Translations under genes and position numbers: made by a program | Part shown: positions 34,148 to 42,224 of the stretch, piece after piece | Layout of the letters: the number at the start of each line of letters is the position of its first letter | Position numbering within the stretch: position 1 is the first letter of the stretch | The notes under the pieces: model-generated | Told to the model about the DNA's origin: nothing | The model's input: the letters and a program-made list of their open reading frames with translations, nothing else | Database searches by the model: none | From: Zygnema cylindricum | Lineage: Eukaryota; Streptophyta; Zygnematophyceae; Zygnematales; Zygnemataceae | Reading direction: 5' to 3' | NCBI GenBank assembly: GCA_037447655.1 | Contig: JBBHKE010000267.1 | Location: 1-42,224 of the forward strand | Length of the DNA: 42,224 nucleotides

Positions 34148-34404
34148 TACGGGGTTGTTTTTTGTAGATATTTAATTGAGTTAGGATTGGGGTTGGGGTT
34201 TGTATTTTTGTTTTTGTGAGTTGCCGTGCTTTTCATTTTGAGTTAGGGTGCTTTTATTTTCCTTGTTGTTGCTTCCTTTTTTAGGGTGTGTTCTTGTCGC
34301 TCTTTTTGTTTTTATTGTTGTTTTTCAGTGTTGGCCATGCCACCCCTTTTGTACCCCCAGACTCAGATGGTTTACCATCGTGCTTTTTAATTTATCTTGC
34401 AAGG
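34148..34404. mobile_element. LTR-like insert present only in copy A
   Basis: Copy B passes from the same left flank to TTTAGTATATTGAA with only about 12 bp between, so about 257 bp is extra in A (or lost in B). Its right part (TTTTTCAGTGTTGGCCATGC, then GACTCAGATGGTTTACCATCG) matches the minus strand of 27040-27120 in the gag-protease element's putative LTR. It is probably a fragment of a related LTR in the opposite orientation. Confidence 0.5.
34367..34380. repeat. GATGGT-TT-ACCATC hairpin shared with 27052-27065
   Basis: A 6-bp perfect stem embedded in a 21-nt block identical to the reverse strand near 27052-27072. It marks the shared LTR-like segment. Confidence 0.6.
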
Positions 34405-34689
34405 ACAATTTAGTATATTGAATGTGGACGTACTAACAATTTCGAATTATGCATATAACATTTTTGACATTTTAACCGTATTCTTTGTTCTATTCTATTC
34501 GACAAATCTATGTGAGACGACGTTACGAGTAGCCCTTAACTGTGCGATTTCCCTCGATGATCTCCCTCGGGCTTGTGAAATCAAACCGTAGTAAATCAAA
34601 TAAAATCTTATACTATATTAAATTATTATTATATTAAATTATTTTTCACCACTTAGGGCTAATGTGGGTTGAGACATTTAGGTCCAACA

Positions 34690-34735
34690 AAACCCTATAA
34701 CCCTAAAATCTTAAATCCCTAAAACCCTAAAATCC
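34690..34735. repeat. Interstitial telomere-like CCCTAAA island, copy A
   Basis: Several CCCTAAA/CCCTATAA units in 45 bp, matched in copy B at about 38628-38673. They are ancestral to both copies, so this reflects the repeat's own sequence rather than a chromosome end. Confidence 0.8.
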
Positions 34736-35649
34736 TTTGTTCTTAGCAGAAAAGAAAAAAAAAAAAGAACTTAATTTCCATCGGTTTTTTTTCTCCTTCA
34801 GAGAAAAAGTGCTCACAAGTCACTTTGACTTTTTGCCCAAAGGGTGGATTGTCGATTACCGTTGTGTTTTCTTAACAAAGCTTGGGTTATTATTAACTTT
34901 TGCCCTAAGTTTTTCTGATTATGGTTCATTTATTAGGTTTGTTTGATTTTTTTTTGTTTTAAAAACGTTCTATGAAGTTGTGAACTGAAATTGAAATTAT
35001 ACAATTAACTTTTACCCTCCGTTTTTTTCCTAATTATGGTCCATTTTTTAGGTTTGTTTCAAAAAAAAAAAAAAAATGTTTTCATGAGATTGTGAAATGT
35101 AGCGATAATAAGATAAGTTTAGTCGACATGGTTCATCATGCCGGTTGTCTTTTGTGTTTGTAATCATCTTTTGCGGCGTTTTTTATTTTTCCGTTTCTGT
35201 GTCTATGGTTTTCTGTTCCGTTCTTTTTTTCTGGTTTTGCTCTACCTATTTACCTTTCGTTTCCATGCACTTATGATTTTAACAAAGCATATTTTTATAA
35301 CAATTTTTACTAATAGAAATTATTGTAACAATTGTGCATAAAAACAGCTATACCATATTTGGTCATGCACATTTTTTTATTTTCCTTTTTGTTTCAAACA
35401 TAATAGAAAGACACATCACTTTTCAACGACAACTTTGATCGCATGATTTTTATTTATTCATCATGATTTTCGCTTATATTATCGTTTTTGTATTATTATT
35501 ATTATATTATCATTATTACACATGTCGTAATTTTTTTTACAAACTTTATCCTTTCTTTACGCAAAAAAGTCAAGAATCTCCCGACCTTCGAATAGATTCC
35601 TTTGCCTATTGTAAAAACCTTAAAAGGTATTAAACGTAAAGGTATTTAA

Positions 35650-35725
35650 GGTACCTTTAGTATATTTATTAAAAGAAAAGGCATTAAGGAATTTTTAGTA
35701 TATTGATTAAAAGTAAAGGTATTAA
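35650..35725. repeat. 38-bp minisatellite, two units (copy A)
   Basis: Units start GG(T/A)A(C/T)nTTTAGTATAT at 35650 and 35688, followed by a partial third (GGAACCTTCAGTATA). Copy B has three full units. Confidence 0.9.
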
Positions 35726-35772
35726 GGAACCTTCAGTATAATAAACGTTTTATTATCTCCTTCTCCCAATAT

Positions 35773-36564
35773 GAGAGAGAGAGAGAGAGAGAGATTTGTT
35801 TACCATAATTTTATCTTTTGCCTAACTACACTTTTTCTAAAATTGGAGAGCATGGAGATCATGTGCGTAAATAGATTAGTGAATGCATTTGCCATTTACA
35901 ACATACGCCAAAAAACCCCAAATTTAATTAACATCTTATTCCGTATGCCCAACCTAAATCTATTAGAATGCCCATTCTTATTCGGTCTAAACATTTTTCC
36001 CTAAGTCAAAGATTTTTTTGTCGTCACATGTTTTTTCGATTTTCAATCGTGACATAACGATCGGAAGGTATAACTATCACCTCTCAATTGGTTGTCCCTA
36101 AAATAGATCTAATGGTCCATCAAAGATTTAAACGCTTTTACTCCTTGAATAATGTTTAACTCCAATAACAAAGGGGGGTGAAGTGGTGTGAATCCGATAA
36201 TTTCCTATCAATATATATAATTAAATACAATAATTGACATATTGGGTATCAAATGGTGAGAAGGAGCGATAAGTCTCTCTGAGACTAGCAAAAATGTTTT
36301 GTGATATATTTGTCGGCGGGGGGTTTGTACCACATTACGGAACTATAGTACGTAAATTTAGTATGGAATAAGTGCTGAGGTATTGTGTTAATGGGGAGGC
36401 GGGGAGGAAGAGGGGACGTTTGATTTTTTTTTAGAATCCATTTCCTATCACAACCGTCGTGATAATTATCGGGTCGATAATTTATGACTATATATCGGTA
36501 ATGTATCGCATTGTTTTCATTAATGTTGATTCGACATTTCGATTATAGGTTGGTCCATAAAAGG
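35773..36564. other. Unique AT-rich spacer
   Basis: It begins with a short (GA)n run directly after the end of repeat A. The 77-aa frame at 35771-36004 shows no recognisable motif. No gene is supported. Confidence 0.5.
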
Positions 36565-36809
36565 TACACCGTGTATCGGTATTAGTGTTCATGTTTTTTT
36601 TGCCACTTAAAACATCTTTTCTCTGTACATATTTGTCGGATTAAGGATCTGACGGTTGCGATTGAAATATAAGGTGCCCACATTACCATTGGCTGTCTCC
36701 ATTTCAAAATTGGACAAGTGTCTCCATTTCAAAATTGGACAAGTGTGTACGGAGAAAGAAGATTTAAGTGACAAAGAAAACATTAACACTAATAGTGATA
36801 CACGGTGTA
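36565..36809. mobile_element. 245-bp TIR element, TACACCGTGTATC family
   Basis: The left arm TACACCGTGTATC..TATTAGTGTT..ATGTTTTTTTTGCCACTTAAAACATCTTTTCTC is mirrored by the right arm over about 70 bp, with several mismatches. The centre holds GATCTGACGGTTGCGATTGA. A 25-bp internal tandem duplication (TCTCCATTTCAAAATTGGAC plus AAGTG) occurs at about 36694-36745. No coding capacity; MITE-like. Confidence 0.75.
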
Positions 36810-36872
36810 CATATCGATTACCTACAAGAAGCTCTCAATACACAACACTAAAAATATACATCGTGTCGCTAT

Positions 36873-37093
36873 TACACAATGTATCGCTATTAGTGTTAAT
36901 GTTTTTTTCGTCACTTAAAACATCTTTTCTCCGTACACATTTCTCCGATTGTTGATCTGAAGGTTGCGATTTAAAGGTAAGGTTCTCTGCTTCCAATTGG
37001 CGGTCTCAAATTGAAAATCGGACAATTATGTATGGAGAAAATATGTTTGAAGTGGCGTAAAAAATATTAACGCTAATAGCGATACACGGTGTA
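36873..37093. mobile_element. 221-bp TIR element, same family
   Basis: Arms of about 65 bp: TACACAATGTATCGCTATTA pairs with the inverse of the right end ending GCTAATAGCGATACACGGTGTA. The outer part is better preserved than in the neighbouring copy at 36565. A third, partial module with GATTGGAGACCACCAATCGG follows to about 37216. Confidence 0.75.
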
Positions 37094-37326
37094 GTGTTAA
37101 TGTTTATTTTCATTTTTTTTCTGTACCCACATGTCCCATTTCCGATTGGAGACCACCAATCGGAAGGTGATAATCTTATCTTTCAATCGTAACCGTTAGA
37201 TCCACAATTTGAAAAACGGTGTACTTATCTACACTCGGCATCTTTCTTTTCGTGCGCGTATTCAAAATCTTCTGACTTCCTTTTCGTGCGCGTTTTAGAA
37301 AGTTTGTGACTTTTTTCCTTGGTTTT
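37094..37326. other. Partial third TIR module and spacer
   Basis: About 37105-37216 repeats the core of the TACACC family (CCGATTGGAGAC, GGAAGGTGATAATC, TTTCAATCGTAACCGTTAGAT) and ends CGGTGTAC. The remainder contains a doubled CTTTTCGTGCGCGT. No gene. Confidence 0.55.
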
Positions 37327-37388
37327 CATTACCGAAAAAAAGTACAAACGTTCAGATTGTTTGATTTTCTTTTTCACGAAAAGTCGAG

Positions 37389-37429
37389 CAATCTGTTTTT
37401 AGTATGCAACTATATTACTATGTTTAGTT
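37389..37429. repeat. Single 41-bp unit, unexpanded counterpart of the array
   Basis: One unit carrying ATATTAC, the same variant as the last unit of the array in A. It is flanked by 13-bp direct repeats CAATCTGTTTTTA (37389 and 37430), which supply the homology needed for amplification. Confidence 0.95.
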
Positions 37430-37492
37430 CAATCTGTTTTTATTCTTCATTCGCCATTTTTTGTAAGGGAAAACGTGATTTGTAATGTGTTA

Positions 37493-38256
37493 GGGTATGT
37501 CCCCATGTACTTGTAACTTAGCGAACTTACTTCGTATATTAGCGCGGATCCGCCGGACCCGGTTTTCAAGTATCCCTACGCGTAAGAACGAAATCGTAAC
37601 TTACGTTTGTGACTATTCTATACTTCGACAATACCTGTGACGGTTGTCAGCGTCTACAATCTGTGTTGTCGCACGTTATTTTTTGGAACTGCTTGTGACG
37701 TCGCATGTTTTACCGTGACATTGTAGACGTACCGCCTTACAGCCTGTGCCATTTCACGGTTGAAGAAGATGTGCTTTACCTTGCGTCTCCTGTCCGGTCG
37801 ACGTGACATCAGAATTTTAAGACCCCTGCAAAAAAAAAATCCGTACTTGGCGAAAACGGACAAAACAAAACAAATTGTGTACTTTTCTTTTTCGTACTGA
37901 ACGCAAACGGAAGCGGCTTCTGTACTTTTCTTGTCTTTGGAAATCGTTTGATATCTTTTGAGAATTACGGCATGTGCGAATGCATGTTCCTATTTGTTTA
38001 TCGAAAAATACTTAGTTTTAAAACACATCGCCGATGTGTTTTAAAGAGAAGTTTGAAGATAACGTTTTTTGTCGTGTCCGCGGGTCGAAAAACACAAGAC
38101 GACAAATTTTCGTACATCCTAAGTTCGAGGGTGACGCAAATTGTACTCTACAAATTTGCGATTCCTTCGTATGGTTGCAACTTAGGCAGTACGGCGCTAA
38201 GTTTTACTGGAAAACGACAGAAAAAAACCCTTACTTAGCCACATGGGGACATACCC
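37493..38256. mobile_element. TIR element inside repeat B (764 bp)
   Basis: TTA at 37490-37492 and 38257-38259 flanks GGGTATGTCCCCATGT and ACATGGGGACATACCC, a perfect 16-bp terminal inverted repeat. It is present at the same place in copy A, so insertion predates the A/B duplication. Confidence 0.7.
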
Positions 38257-38627
38257 TTAGTCTTCAAATTAATCAAAACCTTATTACCAATTTTGACGGT
38301 TTTTCCACAATGAATTCTCAATTTCTCATTTTTGTGCGTCTCATCATTTAGTATATTGAAAGTGGACGTAGTACTAATTTCGAATTATGCATATAACATT
38401 TTTGACATTTTAACCGTATTCTTTGTTCTATTCTATTCGACAAATCTATGTGAGACGACGTTACGAGTAGCCCTTAACCGTATGATTTCCCTCGATGATC
38501 TCCCTCGGGCCTGTGAAATCAAACCGTAGTAAATCAAATAAAATCTTATACTATATTAAATTATTATTACATTAAATTATTTTTCACCGCTTAGGGCTAA
38601 TATGGGTTGAGACATTTAGGCCCAAAT

Positions 38628-38673
38628 AACCCTATAACCCTAAAACCCTAAATCCCTAAAACCCTAAAATCCT
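38628..38673. repeat. Interstitial telomere-like CCCTAAA island, copy B
   Basis: A slightly cleaner run of CCCTAAA-type units than at 34690-34735 in copy A, in the same context. Confidence 0.8.
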
Positions 38674-39587
38674 TTGTTCTTAGCAATCCTAGGAAATATG
38701 GTAAGTAATGGTTATTTCCATTGGTTTTTTTTCTCCTTCAGAGAAAAAGTGCTCACAAGTCACTTTGACTTTTTGCCCAAAGGGTGGATTGTCGATTACC
38801 GTTGTGTTTTCTTAACAAAGCTTGGGTTATTATTAACTTTTGCCCTAAGTTTTTCTGATTATGGTCCATTTATTAGGTTTGTTTGAATTTTTTGTTTTAA
38901 AACGTTCTATGAAGTTGTGAACTGAAATTGAAATTTTACAATTAACTTTTACCCTCCGTTTTTTTTCTAATTATGGTCCATTTTTTAGGTTTGTTTAAAA
39001 AAAAAAAAAAATGTTTTCATAAGATTGTGAAATGTAGCGATAATAAGATAAGTTTAGTCGACATGGTTCATCATGCCGGTTGTCTTTTGTGTTTGTAATC
39101 ATCTTTTGCGGCGTTTTTTATTTTTCCGTTTCTGTGTCTATGGTTTTCTGTTCCGTTCTTTTTTTCTGGTTTTGCTCTACCTATTTGCCTTTTGTTTCCA
39201 TGCACTTATGATTTTAACAAAGCATATTTTTATAACAATTTTTACTAATAGAAATTATTGTAACAATTGTGCATAAAAACAGCTATACCATATTTGGTCA
39301 TGCACATTTTTTTATTTTCCTTTTTGTTTCAAACACAATAGAAAGACACCGCTTTTCAACGACAACTTTGATCGCATGATTTTTATTTATTCATCATGAT
39401 TTTCGCTTATTTTATCATTATTGTATTATTATTATTATATTATCATTATTACACATCCCTGTCGTAATTTTTTTTTACAAACTTTATCCTTTCTTTATGC
39501 AAAAAAGTCAAGAATCTCCCGACCTTCGAATAGATTCCTTTGCCTATTGTAAAAACCTTAAAAGGTATTAAAGGTAAAGGTATTTAA

Positions 39588-39701
39588 GGTACCTTTAGTA
39601 TATTTATTGAAAGAAAAGGTATTAAGGTACCTTCAGTACATTTATTAAAAGTAAAGGCATTAAGGAATCTTTAGTATATTTATTAAAAGTAAAGGTATTA
39701 A
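39588..39701. repeat. 38-bp minisatellite, three units (copy B)
   Basis: Units start at 39588, 39626 and 39664, followed by the same partial GGAACCTTCAGTATA as in copy A. Confidence 0.9.
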
Positions 39702-39748
39702 GGAACCTTCAGTATAATAAACGTTTTATTATCTCCTTCTCCCAATAT

Positions 39749-40126
39749 AGCAAAAGTTGAGCGCCTTTTCCAAATTAATTAAGGTAAGAATGAACACAAC
39801 AATGGACCATGATAATGAACAAAAAAAAAGAAAATATCAAGTTAAAAAGAATAAGAAACTCATACCTAAATAAAATATTATCACAAACCTTTGAAAGGTC
39901 GTTTGGAAACTAACTAAAAAATTGTTTTATCGTCTCCTTATACACCTAAAAATAAAAAAAAGGACTAACTAACTTCAGTTTTCTTCTACAAAGAATGGGG
40001 ATGCCTGTACACTCTCTTAAATGAAAAGAAGATTCTTTTTAAAGATGAATATTCTAACTCGGTGGCATCCTCAATAATGTAACTTACAACTAAAATACGG
40101 AAAACGGAAAAAGGAAACATAAAGAT
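39749..40126. other. Spacer and 3' flank of the CLC gene
   Basis: AT-rich, no gene. On the minus strand it lies directly downstream of the CLC stop codon and may contain its 3'UTR. Confidence 0.5.
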
Positions 40127-42082
40127 TCATAACATAGAAACACTCGTAGTCCCAATCATGTTTCTCTCATTCCCATTCCTATTTATTCTTCCTTCGAATG
40201 AGTCGGAAAGAAGATCCTTCCTAGTAATAACTCCCAAAACTTTTTGAGGACTAGGAACCACGAAAAGATGTCGCAACCCTAATTGTCGAAAGAGAGTATA
40301 AACTTGAGACAAAGTCATTCCCTCCGAAACAGTAAAAGGAGATCTATTTGCAAATGTATGTAAATCCAAAAACATGTCCATTTCTTCTTCTTTAAGTTCG
40401 ATATCTTGAATACGGAGACCTTTTCCGGAACCAGGTTTTCCAAAATCAAAAACGGACGAATACCCATTTCCCATTTGTCCGTTCTTCGACGGTAACGGAT
40501 TTTGAGAAAACTGAAACGCCCGTTTACATTTCAGTAAAACGAGAAGATGGGAACGGAGAATAACACCATAGAGTCCCTCTTTCCCGGACTCGGGCCCGTG
40601 AACTACGGGAAATGCATTGTGAGTAGTTGACGAAAGAATCTCAAAGATTCTCCCGACTCTTTCCACGACTTCAAATGTGACAGGTTCCTCACGGACGGCA
40701 TCCATGGCTTCTAACCTTTTCATAAATTGAGGAGGATGAGCTTCGAGTAAAGGAACTCGTTTAAATCTTAGATGAGTATCGTAAATAGCGTGATTGAAAA
40801 CATCTCCCACGGTCTTCGCCACCAAAAGAACCAACATCATAAGTGGAAGCATAGTGAGATTTCCCGTGAGCTCTAAAAGAATGACACAAATCGAAACTGT
40901 CATTCGCATGGAACCTCCGAGAAACGAAGCTGAACCCAAAAGGGCATATGTACCTTCATTGACTCTCTCGGAACCGAAAACTGTTACCATAAATAGACCC
41001 ACAAGTCGACCGTAAGTAGCTCCACAAAGGATCGCAGGAACGAAAAGACCGGAAGGAACCGCAATTCCATATGTTATGAGGGAGAGAGTGTACATACTAA
41101 AAAGAGTAATTAAAAGGGTCTGATATCTGCGAGAAACGGGAGAAAAGCAATCCGTTAAAGTTAGGTCTTCACCAATAATAATGACACATTATTAATTCTG
41201 GTTCGTGTTATCTACGAGCTTAGGTGTATATAATCCTATAACAGAAAAAAAGAAGTAAATAACTGGAGCAAAAAGTAACTGGAAACAATAAATAACTGAA
41301 ACCGAGTTGAAGGAGAGCACAAAAACGACACAAATCATGTATAGGTAGAAAAAAGAAAAATGGAATCAAAGCAGTTATATGTGCTATGTATCCACCACAT
41401 GCATTAATGGGCCCACACACAGACTAAAGAACTGCAATCCTCTCTCTCTGCCCCCCCCTCACTCTCTCCGTGCCTCCCCTCTCCTTTGTCACAGCACCTG
41501 CATCGGCCTCTCCCCTTTCCCCTCCCTCTCCCACAAAAGTGTGAAGGTAAAGGTTGCAAATGATGTCATCGTTTGTCTTAAACATCAAAGTTGTGCCCTC
41601 TCGTGAGACTCTCTCCTCTCCCTCCCTCTCCCTTCCTCCCTCACTCACTCCCCCCTCCCTCTCCCTCCCTGCATCGCTCCCCCCAAGTAGTGTGAACAAT
41701 TTGCGGACTCAAAAAATTTCTCCCTCCGTTTCTGCACTCTGTTTAACATAAGACCCCCTCCCTCCCTTCCTCCCTCCCTCTCCCTCCAAAAGACTGAAAA
41801 CATCTTCCCACTTACGAAAACTCTCTCTCCGTTCCCGCACTAAAAAGGTTGCGAATCACGTCATCGTTGGTATTAAACATGAGACTCGCGAGGTCATTGT
41901 AATGACCGTCCGGGCAGTTAAAAGATTTGAAGTTACCAATCCTCCCTTTGCTTGGACACTCAAAGTGGGAGGAGTCCGAGGGACAGGGCTTGCAACTGAC
42001 GACCCACGGGAGAGTAAATTGTACCATGGAAGTCAAAACAGCGATAAAGGCGGCGTCTCCGACTTTCACCCACGGAGACATT
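40127..42082 (-). CDS. CLC-d-type chloride channel/transporter, last two exons (5' part beyond window)
   Basis: CLC proteins move Cl-/NO3- (often with H+ exchange); plant CLC-d acts in Golgi/TGN-type membranes. Exons: 42082-41816 (acceptor CTCAG after a long CT tract, donor C|GTAAGT) and 41126-40127, split Ser codon TC|A. The first exon has the CLC-d/6/7-type loop with CKPCP, ECP and NFKSFNC cysteines, then YNDLASLMFNTNDDVIRNLFS. The second gives SYQTLLITLFSMYTLSLITYG, helix N motif GIAVPSGLFVP, YGRLVGLF and GSASFLGGSMRMTVS, then a cytosolic tail with two CBS domains (first HNAFPVV..GLYGVILRSHLL; second LRHLFVV..VLGVITRKDLL). The acceptor at 41127 was preferred over one 30 bp downstream because it keeps a segment conserved in the family (SAQSLLTFLA in Arabidopsis CLC-d). 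It differs from plant CLC-d in having VPSGLF rather than VPAGQF. Earlier exons with the gating Glu region lie off the right edge. Confidence 0.9.
41430..41815. repeat. Pyrimidine-rich simple repeats in CLC intron
   Basis: CTCTCC/CCTCCC tracts at about 41436-41530, 41608-41690 and 41755-41788 punctuate the 689-nt intron (41127-41815), with the exon-like fragment between them. Confidence 0.8.
41550..41585 (-). pseudogene. Decayed 36-bp duplicate of CLC exon inside its intron
   Basis: 31 of 36 bases match the exon segment 41845-41880. On the minus strand it still reads LMFKTNDDIICNL against LMFNTNDDVIRNL. It lacks the downstream GTAAGT donor and is surrounded by CT/GA repeats. Confidence 0.75.
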
Positions 42083-42084
42083 CT

Positions 42085-42224
42085 GAGAAAGAGAGAGTGG
42101 GAGAGAGAGAGAGAGAGGGAGGGAGTGAGAGAGAGTGTGAGAGAGTGTGTGGGAGGGGGATAGTGAGAGGGTGGGGGGGGGGTGGAGAGAGAGAGAGCCT
42201 ATTTCTCTCTCTTTTCTCTCTCTC
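42085..42224. repeat. GA/GT-rich tract at the right edge
   Basis: A purine-rich run that, on the minus strand, serves as a long polypyrimidine tract before the acceptor at 42083-42084. It belongs to a CLC intron that continues beyond the window. Confidence 0.8.

Larger units (their letters stand above)
29981..35772. repeat. Dispersed repeat copy A (with expanded 41-bp array)
   Basis: Sequence from CATTGCCGAAAAAAAGTAC to CTTCTCCCAATAT matches copy B at 37327-39748 almost base for base, apart from the 78-unit array, an extra block of about 257 bp at 34148-34404, a 38-bp unit missing at 35650-35725 and small indels. The ends carry no clear TIRs. It has no recognisable protein; the short shared frames simply follow the DNA similarity. 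It could be a large LTR, a non-autonomous transposon or a segmental duplication. Confidence 0.85.
37327..39748. repeat. Dispersed repeat copy B (unexpanded state)
   Basis: It matches copy A from CATTACCGAAAAAAAGTAC to CTTCTCCCAATAT in the same orientation. It has one 41-bp unit (37389-37429), lacks the LTR-like insert and keeps intact TIR ends in its internal element. No protein recognised. Confidence 0.85.

Noticed and set aside
34690-34735. Chromosome end or telomere fusion
   Set aside because: The CCCTAAA units are few and imperfect, and occur at the same position in both repeat copies, so they belong to the repeat.
33484-38351. Similar short frames in repeats A and B (for example the 67- and 69-residue minus-strand frames)
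   Set aside because: Their similarity follows from DNA identity of the repeats. The frames diverge or break at indels, so there is no sign of protein-level constraint.

Overview
This window is nuclear DNA from a streptophyte (land plant or charophyte alga). The evidence is a plant-type plasma-membrane H+-ATPase gene with 21 GT-AG introns, the 3' part of a plant CLC-d-type chloride channel/transporter gene, and CCCTAAA/TTTAGGG telomere-like motifs. Long AT-rich stretches, purine tracts and several families of small DNA transposons fill the rest. A charophyte such as Chara would fit the repeat style, but that is a guess; the sequence alone does not settle the species.

Layout. 1-9.8 kb: repeat-rich, with one 739-bp TIR element (393-1131), degenerate small TIR modules (2519-2960), one splice-bounded GC-rich block (2008-2156), and microsatellites and purine tracts. 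9.80-10.84 kb (minus): the terminal exon of an Arg/Ser/Glu-rich, splicing-factor-like gene. 12.5-15.0 kb: a 1557-bp foldback element made of two inverted copies of the same transposon family, followed by a 741-bp single copy. 16.87-25.52 kb (plus): the complete H+-ATPase gene (22 exons, 954 aa), including the C-terminal Gln-Ser-Tyr-Thr-Val 14-3-3 site. 27.0-29.64 kb (minus): a decayed gag-protease retroelement with no reverse transcriptase.

29.98-39.75 kb: two copies of a dispersed repeat, A (29981-35772) and B (37327-39748). Copy A carries a 3198-bp array of exactly 78 units of 41 bp; copy B has one unit at the same place, so the two show the expanded and unexpanded states of one locus. Both copies hold a 750-764-bp TIR element, a CCCTAAA-rich island and a 38-bp minisatellite that differs in copy number. 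Two further small TIR elements lie between A and B. 40.13-42.08 kb (minus): the last two exons of the CLC-d-like gene, which runs off the right edge. Its intron contains a 36-bp decayed duplicate of its own exon.

The two well-supported genes both serve ion transport. The H+-ATPase energises the plasma membrane, and CLC-d-type proteins move anions in endomembranes. Nothing suggests they are co-regulated. The most notable material is repeat biology: the 41-bp array with its unexpanded sister locus, and the TWA-target-site transposon family with a conserved internal hairpin and a foldback dimer.
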